Shown here piece by piece: positions 43,288-51,638 of a DNA stretch of 64,000 nt. The notes beneath the pieces are model-generated. The model was not told the DNA's origin. It did not search any database and was given only the letters and a program-made list of their open reading frames with translations. Position 1 is the first letter of the stretch, and each line of letters opens with the position of its first letter. The position numbers and the translations under genes are program-made. The DNA is taken from assembly GCF_017876535.1 (NCBI RefSeq), contig NZ_JAGIOF010000001.1, forward strand, positions 806,001-870,000, read 5' to 3'. Source of the DNA: Paeniglutamicibacter kerguelensis (GTDB lineage Bacteria > Actinomycetota > Actinomycetes > Actinomycetales > Micrococcaceae).

Positions 43288-46200
43288 GTGTTCGGACCGC
43301 TCCAGGGCTGGACGGGGTTGCCCATCCAGTAGCTGGAGGGCGGGACGGTTTCCCCGCGCATCACCAGGGACGCCGGGCCCACCGTGGCGCCGGCCGCAAG
43401 CGAGGCGGCCGGCAGGATGACCCCGTGCGGACCCATGGTCGATCCGGCGGAGAGTTCCACCGTATCAATAGCCATGACGCGGTCGTGGAAGAGGTGGGTC
43501 TGGATGACGCAGCCGCGGTTCACGGTGGAGGAATCGCCGAGGGTCACCAGGTCGGCCTCCGGCAGCCAGTAGCTTTCGCACCAGACGCCGTGGCCGATCT
43601 TTGCGCCCAGCGCACGCAGCCACCACACCAGGGCGGGGGAGCCCGCCGCGGAGTGCGCGAACCACGGTGCACAGACCATCTCGATGAAGGCGTCGACCAC
43701 CTCGTTGCGCCAGATGAAGGAGCTCCACAGCGCGTGCTGGCCGGGACGGATGGGGCCGACCAGCACCCATTTGGCGATCACCGCGCTGGCCGCCGCAACG
43801 GCGCCTGCGGCAAGCATGACGGCGCCGCTGAGCAGCGCCGCGGGCAGGTACCCGAATCCGGCGGCCAGGTAATCGAGGATGGACAGCACCAGGGCGGCGA
43901 TGGCCACCGTGGTGATGACCGGGACGATCCTGCACAGTTCCCAGAGCGCCCGGGCAATCTTCAGGTGCGTCGGCGGGGCGAAGGTGAGTGACTCGTCGGC
44001 CGCCACCTCGGTGCGGCGCAGGCGCACCGGCGGGCTGCCCAGCCAGGAGGAGCCGGCCTTGGCCTTGGCGGGGGTCGCCGAGAGCACCGCGACCAGCCCG
44101 TTCTTGGGGACGCGGCGTCCGGCCCCGGCGATGCCGGAGTTGCCCAGGAACGCGCGCTTGCCGATCTTGGCGCGGCCCACGTACATCCACCCGCCGCCGA
44201 GCTCGTAGGTGGCGACCATGGTGTCGTCGGCCAGGAAGGCGCCCTCGCCGATGGTGGTCATCTTGGGGATCAGCAGCACAGTGGAGGCCTCGACGTTGCG
44301 TCCGACCTTGGCCCCGAGCAGGCGCAGCCAGACGGGCGTGAAGAGGCTTGCGTAGATGGGGAAGAGCAGGTCGCGTGCCATGTCCAGGAGCCGTTCGGTG
44401 GCCCAGACCTGCCAGCCGATCCGGCTGTCCACGCGGTGCCAGCCCTCGGTGAGCCCCAGCCCCAGCAGCCGGACCGAGCCCAGGACCAACAGGAAATTTA
44501 GTCCGAACCACGTCAGTGCGGCAGCGGGGACGGCCAGGGCCAGGGACCCGGCGGACTCGTGCAGGGAGGCCTGCCCGCGCAGCAGCAGGGCCGAAACGGC
44601 CAGCGCCCCCAGGATGGAAAGCAGGGGGATGGACCCCAGCAGGGCGGAGGCCGCGGCGAACAACACGGTGCGCAGGCGGCTGCGGCGGACCGGGGTCTGC
44701 GGCCAGGCGGGCTTGGCCTTGCCGGTGCGTCCGGCGGGGGAGCCCGAGTAGGAGGAGAACGCCCGGGTGGTCCCCGCGATCGCGGATCCGGCGGCAACCT
44801 CGACCCCGTCTGAGACCACAGCCCCGGGCAGCAGGGTGCTGCGTGCGCCCACCGTGGCGTCGGCGCCGACCTGGATCCGGCCCACGTGCACCCTGTCCCC
44901 GTCGATCCAATAGCCGGTGAGGTCGACCTCGGGTTCGATGCTGGCCCCGCGGCCCAGGCTGAGCAGTCCGGTGACCGGCGGCACGGAGTGCAGCTGCACG
45001 TCGCGTCCGACCTTGGCCCCGAGGGCGCGGGCGTAGAGCGGCGTCAGGTGGGCGCTCGCCAGGGAGACGGGGTCTGCAAGGTCGGCGATCTGCTGGGCCA
45101 GCCAGAGCCGCAGGTGCACCTTGCCCGAACGCGGGTAGTCCCCGGGCTCCAGGTTGCGCAGCAGCAGCCGGGCCGAGACAACGGAAATGGCCATCCGCCC
45201 GGGCGGGGAGACAAAGACCAGCCAGCCGGCAACCACGGCCCACCAGGGGACCACGGGTGCGGCGGTGAACACGCCGAGGGCCTGGAGCACGTTGTTGCCG
45301 GCGCCCAGGTAGACGAGCCAGCGCATGCCCACCAGGATGAAGGTGGGGATGCCCATCAAGGTCTGGAAGACCTGGGCGCGGCGGGTCGTGCGCGCCACGG
45401 TGCGTGCCTCGGTCGGGGCGTCGGATCCCGCGCCGAGTGCCTCGAGCAGGGATCCGATGCGCGGGTGGGAGTAGATTTCGGCAACCGTGACGGTGCGGTA
45501 GCGCACCCGCAGGGCGGAGACCAGCTGGGCGGCCGAGAGCGAGCCGCCGCCGGAGGCAAAGAAGTCTGCGTCCAGGCTATCGACCTCTGTTCCCAGCACG
45601 CGGGTCCATTGCTCGATGACCCATTGCGCGTTCTCATCCAGCTCGGGCAGGACGCCGGCAGCGGACGAGACCTTGGTGCCGGGAAGCGGCCAAGGCAGCG
45701 CGTGGCGGTCGACCTTGCCGCTGGTCTTGGTGGGCAGCGTGTCCACCACGGCCAGCAGCGGGATCAGCGGTGCCGGAAGCATGTCGGCCAGCCGCTCGCG
45801 GGCCGCGGACGTGTCGAAGGCGGTGGCGGCGGCCAGGTAGCCGACGAGGATCTGGTTTCCGGCGGCGGTGGTCTTCACGGCCGCGGCGGCTCCCGAGACC
45901 CCGGGCAGGGATTGCAACGCTGCGTCGATTTCGCCCAGTTCGATGCGCCGGCCGCCGAGCTTGACCTGCTCGTCCATCCGGCCCAGGAAGACCAGCCCTT
46001 CGGGATCCGCCAGCACCAGGTCTCCGGAGCGGTAGGCGCGCTCCCAGCCCAGGGTCTCGAAGGAGGCGTATTTTTCGGCGTCCTTGGCCGGGTCCAGGTA
46101 GCGTCCGAGCCCGACGCCGCCAATGATCAGTTCCCCGCTGTGCCCGGGGGCCACGGGCAGCCCCGCGGCATCGACGACGGCCAGGTCCCACCCGTCGAGC

Positions 46201-47186
46201 GGCAGCCCGATGCGCACGGGGTCGGTGCCGTTCATCCGGGCGGCGCAGGCCACGACGGTGGCTTCGGTGGGACCGTAGGTATTCCAGACCTCGCGCCCGG
46301 GCACGGCCAGGCGGCCGGCAAGTTCCTGCGGGCAGGCCTCGCCGCCGAAGATCAGCAGGCGCACGTTTTCCAGGGCCTCGGCGGGCCAGAGAGCGGCGAG
46401 AGTGGGGACGGTGGAGACCACGGTGACGCCGCGGGTCACCAGCCAGGGACCAAGGTCCATGCCCGAACGCACCAGCGCCCTGGGTGCCGGCACCAGGCAG
46501 GCGGCATGGCGCCAGGCCAGCCACATTTCCTCGCATGAGGCGTCGAAGGCGACCGAAAGGCCGGCCAGCACGCGGTCCTCGGGACCCAGCGGTTCGCTTG
46601 CCAGGAAGATCCTGGCCTCGGCGTCGACGAAGGCCGCGGCCGAGCGCTGGGTGATGGCAACGCCCTTGGGCGTTCCTGTGGATCCGGAGGTGAAAATGAT
46701 CCAGGCGTCGTCGCCAAGCGCGGCCTCCCGGGCCGGGGCCGGGTTCGGCTCGCCGCGCAGGGACGTGATCTTTCCCTTGCCGCCCAGCACGGCGGCGACC
46801 TTAGCCTCGGAAAAGACAAGCCGGGCACGTTCCTCGGGATCGTCGGCATCGACCGGCACGTACGCGGCACCGATCTTCATGGTCGCCAGGATGCCGATGT
46901 AAAGCTCGCGGCTGCCCGAGGGGATGCGGATGCCGATGCGGTCACCGGCGCCAAGCCCGGCGGCCCGCAAGCGCCCGGCCATCTCGCCGATCGCCAGAAG
47001 CAGTTCCGCGTAGGTCAGCGAGCGCTCGCCGTCATCCAAGGCAGGGGCGTCCGGGTGGTCCGCCGCACTTGCTCCAAGGATGTCCATGAGGGTGCGAGGT
47101 GGTGGAGCGACGTCGCTACCCGGATATTGCGGCAGGAACCCGGGGGCGGTGGTTTCCTGGTGGGAAATGCTTGGGGTCGATTCCAC
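43284..47186 (-). CDS. Pls/PosA-type single-module non-ribosomal peptide synthetase with membrane and beta-helix domains
   Basis: 1300 residues from GTG 47186 (ATG 47270 would add 28 atypical residues). A domain ~30-495: A3 IIFTSGSTGTPKG, A5 NTYGPTEATV, A7 YRSGDLV, A8 GRMDEQVKLGGRRIELGEID, A10 SGKVDR. Carrier domain with ASGGGSLSAAQ (Ser ~549). The rest has six likely membrane helices in three pairs (~610-665, 840-910, 1085-1145), each pair followed by a left-handed beta-helix module (~720-818, 957-1057, 1192-1294; hexapeptide runs such as IQVGADATVGARSTLLPG). This is the plan of epsilon-poly-L-lysine synthetase (Pls, ~1319 residues) and the NRPS terminal-domain family TIGR02353. There is no condensation or thioesterase domain. 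The pocket residues I aligned read D-A-E-S-I-G-T-V-V plus K491, close to lysine codes. Confidence 0.88.
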   Translation of the reverse strand: MESTPSISHQETTAPGFLPQYPGSDVAPPPRTLMDILGASAADHPDAPALDDGERSLTYAELLLAIGEMAGRLRAAGLGAGDRIGIRIPSGSRELYIGILATMKIGAAYVPVDADDPEERARLVFSEAKVAAVLGGKGKITSLRGEPNPAPAREAALGDDAWIIFTSGSTGTPKGVAITQRSAAAFVDAEARIFLASEPLGPEDRVLAGLSVAFDASCEEMWLAWRHAACLVPAPRALVRSGMDLGPWLVTRGVTVVSTVPTLAALWPAEALENVRLLIFGGEACPQELAGRLAVPGREVWNTYGPTEATVVACAARMNGTDPVRIGLPLDGWDLAVVDAAGLPVAPGHSGELIIGGVGLGRYLDPAKDAEKYASFETLGWERAYRSGDLVLADPEGLVFLGRMDEQVKLGGRRIELGEIDAALQSLPGVSGAAAAVKTTAAGNQILVGYLAAATAFDTSAARERLADMLPAPLIPLLAVVDTLPTKTSGKVDRHALPWPLPGTKVSSAAGVLPELDENAQWVIEQWTRVLGTEVDSLDADFFASGGGSLSAAQLVSALRVRYRTVTVAEIYSHPRIGSLLEALGAGSDAPTEARTVARTTRRAQVFQTLMGIPTFILVGMRWLVYLGAGNNVLQALGVFTAAPVVPWWAVVAGWLVFVSPPGRMAISVVSARLLLRNLEPGDYPRSGKVHLRLWLAQQIADLADPVSLASAHLTPLYARALGAKVGRDVQLHSVPPVTGLLSLGRGASIEPEVDLTGYWIDGDRVHVGRIQVGADATVGARSTLLPGAVVSDGVEVAAGSAIAGTTRAFSSYSGSPAGRTGKAKPAWPQTPVRRSRLRTVLFAAASALLGSIPLLSILGALAVSALLLRGQASLHESAGSLALAVPAAALTWFGLNFLLVLGSVRLLGLGLTEGWHRVDSRIGWQVWATERLLDMARDLLFPIYASLFTPVWLRLLGAKVGRNVEASTVLLIPKMTTIGEGAFLADDTMVATYELGGGWMYVGRAKIGKRAFLGNSGIAGAGRRVPKNGLVAVLSATPAKAKAGSSWLGSPPVRLRRTEVAADESLTFAPPTHLKIARALWELCRIVPVITTVAIAALVLSILDYLAAGFGYLPAALLSGAVMLAAGAVAAASAVIAKWVLVGPIRPGQHALWSSFIWRNEVVDAFIEMVCAPWFAHSAAGSPALVWWLRALGAKIGHGVWCESYWLPEADLVTLGDSSTVNRGCVIQTHLFHDRVMAIDTVELSAGSTMGPHGVILPAASLAAGATVGPASLVMRGETVPPSSYWMGNPVQPWSGPNT

Positions 47187-47423
47187 TGTGGCTTTCTTGA
47201 AGTGGTGCTCGGACTTCCCCTTGCGGGGCGGCCCGGGACGATGGAGCCCGACCCTGAACAGATGGCACACCGATCAGGTGTCCGCCACCGCTCGGCCGGC
47301 ACATACGGGATCACCGTAGCCATGGAAGGTTAACGGAAGGTGTCCAAGGGGTTCGGACCACATGTTTTTCGAACATCATGCGTCATAATCGCGGCCATGT
47401 CCATGTCCATGTCCTGCGCCCGA

Positions 47424-48203
47424 CTATGTGAGGCCGCCCGAACAACCGCACGGAATCCGCAGTTTTCCTCCGCGGCAACGGGTGTTGGACATGGCCCCGT
47501 GCCGAAATACGGAGCACCGGGTCCGGATGCGCGCCTCGACGGAGTAGTACGCGGCGGTGTTGTCTATAGACCGCGGCACTTGGGCGAAGCATCTAGCCTG
47601 AATTGTGTCGAAGACTTCGCGGGCAAGCGGCGGGGCGACGAGATTGCCATCGGCGCTGCCGAGCAAACCACTTTCCAGGCAGGCCAGGATCCCCGGTGCC
47701 AAAGGATCAAGCCATTCGGCTATTTCACGGGCACCGTCGACGCTGTTGGTCCACCAGTTGATTTCAAGGATCGAAACCGGGATGGAGCCAGTCTCGGAAA
47801 CATGGGCCAAGACTGCCATCAGCATCAACGCGTGTTCCGGGGGCCGGTCGTCCTGCATCAAACCGGACGCTTCCAGCAACAGGAGCGCCACATAGGCCTC
47901 CATCAGTCGGCGAACTGCATCGACAAAGTCCTTGTCGCCGGTTTTCACCAAGTGGTTCCCGGTGGGCGTGGGAAGTGCCCGTCTCCCGTCGAATGAGATG
48001 AGGTTCGCCAGCACCATGGCCCGGACGAGTTCGGGTATTCTTGGCCTCGCGACCGAAGCCAGCGACTCGAGGGCAGCGACCTCGGATACGAGATCCCCTG
48101 TATCCGTCGAAATGCTCGGGTATCCCGGTTTGGGTTCTCCAAGCCCTTGGATCACGGCCGCGGCCCAGCGAACGAGCGGGAGCTGCTGCGGGTCGGTGAT
48201 CAC
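47424..48203 (-). CDS. Hypothetical protein B upstream of the synthetase
   Basis: 259 residues from GTG 48203, whose GTGA overlaps the stop of gene A. Not recognised. Contains helical segments (LVRWAAAVIQGLGEPKPGYP, VRRLMEAYVALLLLEASGLM, REIAEWLDPLAPGILACLES) and a C-terminal cysteine/arginine-rich tail (RIRTRCSVFRHGAMSNTRCR). No signal peptide or membrane helix. The longer open frame upstream of 48203 is a shadow of gene A. It could act with gene A in regulation or product handling, but nothing in the sequence decides this. 237 bp separate it from the synthetase. Confidence 0.6.
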   Translation of the reverse strand: MITDPQQLPLVRWAAAVIQGLGEPKPGYPSISTDTGDLVSEVAALESLASVARPRIPELVRAMVLANLISFDGRRALPTPTGNHLVKTGDKDFVDAVRRLMEAYVALLLLEASGLMQDDRPPEHALMLMAVLAHVSETGSIPVSILEINWWTNSVDGAREIAEWLDPLAPGILACLESGLLGSADGNLVAPPLAREVFDTIQARCFAQVPRSIDNTAAYYSVEARIRTRCSVFRHGAMSNTRCRGGKLRIPCGCSGGLT

Positions 48204-48673
48204 CACGCCAGATTGGCGAAGCGGGGATCTATGGCACAGGGGACTCTCGCCACACGCGAACAGGATGTGCAATGCGGAAAGAGACCTTTGGCTGCGTTTC
48301 CAGTGCCGGTTTCTGCCAGGAAATGCAGGTACCGATCCACCAACCCGAGCAGAAATCTTGCGGAATCGGGGAACTCGTTGACCACCGAATCCATCAACGA
48401 GGCCAGCGGGACGGTCTCCAGCGCATCGAGGGAGCCAAAGCGGTTTTCCACGGCGTAAAGGTCCAGCAGGGCGGCCAGCCGGTGCCATTCGTCCACGGCT
48501 TGTTCAGCCGGGATGGTCCGCGCCCGCCAAAGGATGTACTGGGGTTCAATCGCCCGGATTTGGGCCGCGCCGACACTGTGGATGGCGGGCCTGCCGGGAC
48601 GGCCCGAGGTGGAATGGTTGGCGTGCCTGCGGCGATGCTGCTTGTTTTTCGTGGACTTGTTTTTCGTGGGCAC
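48200..48673 (-). CDS. Hypothetical protein A with a basic N-terminus
   Basis: 157 residues from GTG 48673, which has a perfect AGGAGG 5 nt upstream. The first ~30 residues are very basic (PTKNKSTKNKQHRRRHANHS), suggesting nucleic-acid or membrane-surface binding. The body is helical and acidic (AEQAVDEWHRLAALLDLYAV, NEFPDSARFLLGLVDRYLHF), with a short CTSCSRV near the end. Family not recognised. It is coupled to gene B by a GTGA overlap and may belong to the synthetase transcript. It is divergent from PPTase 2. Confidence 0.6.
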   Translation of the reverse strand: MPTKNKSTKNKQHRRRHANHSTSGRPGRPAIHSVGAAQIRAIEPQYILWRARTIPAEQAVDEWHRLAALLDLYAVENRFGSLDALETVPLASLMDSVVNEFPDSARFLLGLVDRYLHFLAETGTGNAAKGLFPHCTSCSRVARVPCAIDPRFANLAW

Positions 48674-48916
48674 GGCGACCTCCTGGAATCGATACGAGAA
48701 TCCCAGAGTCGCGCCAACGGAACTCCCGTGGCGGCGTCCCTTGCCGGAATGTGGACAAACGAAGGCTTGCCGGGACGGAAGGGAAATGTACGTGGTGCAG
48801 CAGCCCCTATTTGCATCTGCCTCCGTTCCGGTTTCCAACGTAAATACGAGATACTCATTGCAGCCGATACCGGCGATGCAGCCTAAAGTGAAAACTGCAG
48901 GGGAGGAAGCATTCGA

Positions 48917-49669
48917 ATGGAAAAAGGAACTGGTCCCGGGTTCGAACCGGGACTCCCCGCACTCTGGTGGGCTGCCGCCCCGTTGGCGGATGCCGCGGCG
49001 CACGCGGAGGTTGTGCTAAGGCCAACCGAGCTCACCCGCGCCGCCGGGTACCTTCCCGGGCACCCGCGCGACGACTTTGTGGCAGGACGGGTCCTGGCCA
49101 GGGTATTGGCGGCGGAACTGTTGAATCGTGCCACGCCCCTGACTCGCGACTTACGTCCAGACGAACTCGAGCTGACCCAGTTTTGTGCCCGGTGCGCGTC
49201 GGTGGCCCACGGGACCCCGAGGCTCCGGGCGCCGAAGAACGACCTGTTCTTCTCCCTGTCGTATGCGCGAACCGCAGGCTGGCTGCTGCTGGGACTGGCC
49301 CCCGCAAACCGGCGGATCGGCGTGGACCTGGCCGACCTGGACGATCCGGTGTTTGCGTCGACGGATGGCGACAGCCTGTTTGAGGACTATGCCTACGCGC
49401 CGGGGGAACGCAAGGAACTGGACTTGCTGCCCGAGGCCCAGCGGCAATTCCGCCGGGCCCAGTGGTGGGCCTTGAAGGAAGCCGTTGCGAAGGCCGCCGG
49501 CGAGGGGATCGCCGGCGAGGGGGGAATCCCCGTGGTCGTTGGACCGAACCGCCACCTGTTGTTGCGCAGCCCCGGGACCCGTGCCATGGATCTGGAACCG
49601 GGAACCCCGGACACACTGGGCAACGTGCTGCCGGACAACTTGGTGGGCAGCATCGTCTGGTCACCTTGA
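48917..49669 (+). CDS. 4'-phosphopantetheinyl transferase superfamily protein (copy 2)
   Basis: 250 residues, ATG 48917 with GGAGGAAG upstream. Same motifs as copy 1: HPRDDFVAGRVLARVLAAEL, LSLSYARTAGWLLLGLAP, RRIGVDLADLDDP (closer to the GxDxE-type metal site than copy 1, which has Ala for Val) and QWWALKEAVAKAAGEGI. The two copies lie in the same direction on either side of the synthetase/M1 genes. Either may serve the synthetase; one may serve other carrier proteins. It ends at a terminator facing malG. Confidence 0.87.
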   Translation: MEKGTGPGFEPGLPALWWAAAPLADAAAHAEVVLRPTELTRAAGYLPGHPRDDFVAGRVLARVLAAELLNRATPLTRDLRPDELELTQFCARCASVAHGTPRLRAPKNDLFFSLSYARTAGWLLLGLAPANRRIGVDLADLDDPVFASTDGDSLFEDYAYAPGERKELDLLPEAQRQFRRAQWWALKEAVAKAAGEGIAGEGGIPVVVGPNRHLLLRSPGTRAMDLEPGTPDTLGNVLPDNLVGSIVWSP

Positions 49670-49688
49670 CCGAACGACCTGATTAAAT

Positions 49689-49728
49689 GCGTGGTGGAGC
49701 CGGCCAGATCAGGCCGGCGCCACCACGC
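49689..49728. terminator. Bidirectional terminator between PPTase 2 and the sugar-permease gene
   Basis: 17-bp stem (arm GCGTGGTGGAGCCGGCC, one mismatch) with loop AGATCA. Confidence 0.75.
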
Positions 49729-49748
49729 TCCTTCGGTTCAACGGCGGA

Positions 49749-50639
49749 TCAGCCCTTGACCGAGCCGCTCATCAGGCCGCCGACAAAGTACTTGCCGAGC
49801 AGGATGTAGACGATCAGCGTCGGGACCGAGGCGATCAGCGCGCCGGCCATCGACGCGGCGTAGTCGGTGAGCTGGCCGCCGGCCAGGAAGCTCAGCGCGA
49901 TGGTCACCGGCCCGTTGCGGCCCGAGGAGAAGAACGAGGCAAACAGGTAGTCGTTCCAGGCGGAGGTGAATTGCCAGATCAGCACGACCACGAAGCCCGG
50001 GGCGGAGAGCGGGAAGATCACCGAGGCATAGGTGCGCAGGATGCCCGCCCCGTCCATGCGGGCCGCCTCGATCAACTCGCTGGGGACCGATTCGTAGTAG
50101 TTCCTGAAGATCAGCGTGCAGATCGGCAGGCCGTAGACGATGTGCAGCACCAACAGCGACGGGATGCCCTGCGGCACCCCCAGGTCGCTCATCAACTGGG
50201 TCAGCGGGATCATGACCGCCTGGTAGGGGATGAACATGCCAAAGAGGATCAGCGTGAACACGACGTTGGCGCCGGGGAAGCGCCATTTGGAAAGCACGTA
50301 GCCGTTGATGGAACCCAGCATGGCGGAAATGAGCGCCGCGGGGATCACCAGCAAGAAGGTGCGCCCCAGCGCCGGGGCCAGCGTGGTCCAGGCCTTGGCC
50401 CAGCCGGCGGTTTCCCAGCTTTGCGGCAGGAGCCAGGCGCGCGACGGGTCGGCGTCGGAGGGGCCCTTGAAGCTGGTGATGAACAGGACGTAGGCGGGGA
50501 TCAGGATGACGATCACGAAGAACAGCAGCAGGGCGTACTTCAGGGTCCGGTTGATCCGGCGCCTGCCCTTGTTCGGGGCGCCGGCAGGTGATTCGGCGGT
50601 GCCGTCCGGGATGGCGCGGTCAAGGATCGAGGTGGCCAT
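49749..50639 (-). CDS. Sugar ABC transporter permease, MalG type
   Basis: 296 residues, six membrane helices, first YALLLFFVIVILIPAYVLFI. The EAA loop that docks the ATPase is EAARMDGAGILRTYASVIFP. CUT1-family inner-membrane permease, partner of the MalF-type protein directly upstream (stop and start adjacent). It ends KYFVGGLMSGSVKG. The same C-terminus occurs as a remnant at 40790-40963. No ATPase gene is in the cluster, as is common for systems sharing an MsmK/MsiK-type ATPase. Confidence 0.92.
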   Translation of the reverse strand: MATSILDRAIPDGTAESPAGAPNKGRRRINRTLKYALLLFFVIVILIPAYVLFITSFKGPSDADPSRAWLLPQSWETAGWAKAWTTLAPALGRTFLLVIPAALISAMLGSINGYVLSKWRFPGANVVFTLILFGMFIPYQAVMIPLTQLMSDLGVPQGIPSLLVLHIVYGLPICTLIFRNYYESVPSELIEAARMDGAGILRTYASVIFPLSAPGFVVVLIWQFTSAWNDYLFASFFSSGRNGPVTIALSFLAGGQLTDYAASMAGALIASVPTLIVYILLGKYFVGGLMSGSVKG

Positions 50640-51545
50640 TTAGCGCTTCTCCGCTCGCGAGGTGTACATGAGGTAGGGGATCACCACGAGGGCGACGAGC
50701 ACCAACAGGATCATGCCGATCGCCGCGGCGTCCGCGTAGTCGCTGCCGATGTATTTGACCCACATCATGGTTGCCGGGACCTGCACGTCGTACGTGTTGG
50801 CATCCGGGACGATCGCGCGGATCAGGTCGAAGAGCTTCAGCGACATGTGGCCGATGATGATGACGGCCGACAGCATGACGGGGTTCAGCTGCGGGAAGAT
50901 CACGTGGCGGTACAGCTTCCATTCGCTGCAGCCGTCGATGCGTGCCGCCTCACGCAGTTCCTCGGGGATGCCGCGGAAGCCGGCCAGGAACAGGGCCATG
51001 ACGTAGCCGGAAAGCTGCCAGACGGCGGGAACCCCGATCGCGGCAATGCCCCAGGTGGGGTTGGACCACCAGTCGTTTTGCGCGAAGCCCAGGCCCACCG
51101 AGTCCAGCAGGCGGTTCAGCCCGGTGGTGCGCTCGCCGCCGGACTGGTCAGTCTGCAGGCTGGAGAGCAGCCAACGCCAGACGACGCCGGAAGCGATGAA
51201 CGAGACCGCCATCGGGAAGAGATACACGGCGCGGAAGAAGCCCTCGCCCTTGGCCGGCTTGTCCAGGATCCACGCCCAGAGGAAGCCGAAGAACAGGGTG
51301 CCGGCGAGGAACACGACGGTGAGGATCAGCAGGTTCCACAGCGAGTGCTGGAAATTCGGGTCGGCCATCAGGTTGGTGTAGTTCTCGAAGCCAACGTACT
51401 TGTTGCTGGGCTTGGCCGTGTGCTGGTTGGTCAGGCTGACTCGGAAGTTCTCGAACATGAGCCAGTAGACGAATACGCCGACCAGGATGATGGTGGGGGC
51501 CAGGAGCAACAGCCCCGGACCCCAGTGTTTTACACGCCTGAACAT
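50640..51545 (-). CDS. Sugar ABC transporter permease, MalF type
   Basis: 301 residues with six helices; first LLLLAPTIILVGVFVYWLMF. EAA loop EAARIDGCSEWKLYRHVIFP. CUT1 family. It lies between the substrate-binding protein gene (93 nt upstream) and the MalG-type gene, all on the minus strand. A periplasm-side loop (QTDQSGGERTTGLNRLLDSV) is longer than in MalF-like proteins without it. Substrate unknown, probably an oligosaccharide. Confidence 0.92.
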   Translation of the reverse strand: MFRRVKHWGPGLLLLAPTIILVGVFVYWLMFENFRVSLTNQHTAKPSNKYVGFENYTNLMADPNFQHSLWNLLILTVVFLAGTLFFGFLWAWILDKPAKGEGFFRAVYLFPMAVSFIASGVVWRWLLSSLQTDQSGGERTTGLNRLLDSVGLGFAQNDWWSNPTWGIAAIGVPAVWQLSGYVMALFLAGFRGIPEELREAARIDGCSEWKLYRHVIFPQLNPVMLSAVIIIGHMSLKLFDLIRAIVPDANTYDVQVPATMMWVKYIGSDYADAAAIGMILLVLVALVVIPYLMYTSRAEKR

Positions 51546-51638
51546 GGTTTCCTCCCGGAAGAAGTTGGCGCCACAAATATGTGGGGGCGGATGCGTACCG
51601 TCCTGGCTACGACCGCCCCCAAACGCAAGGTGGGTGAA

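Noticed and set aside
44886..46538. 550-residue plus-strand frame opposite the synthetase
   Set aside because: Gly/Gln/Asp-rich antisense shadow; the minus strand carries intact NRPS motifs.
47395..47412. Three copies of CCATGT in tandem
   Set aside because: Only 18 bp; too short to call a functional repeat, and no matching array elsewhere.
48200..48673. Frameshifted pseudogene formed by genes A and B
   Set aside because: The junction is an exact GTGA stop/start overlap typical of coupled genes, gene A has a perfect ribosome binding site, and each frame keeps coding character up to the junction.
48936..48957. tRNA-like T-arm (CCGGGTTCGAACCGGG) near the start of PPTase 2
   Set aside because: The stem register does not allow a 5-bp T-stem with a 7-nt loop, no acceptor, D or anticodon arms fit around it, and it lies in codons for GPGFEPGL of a good gene.
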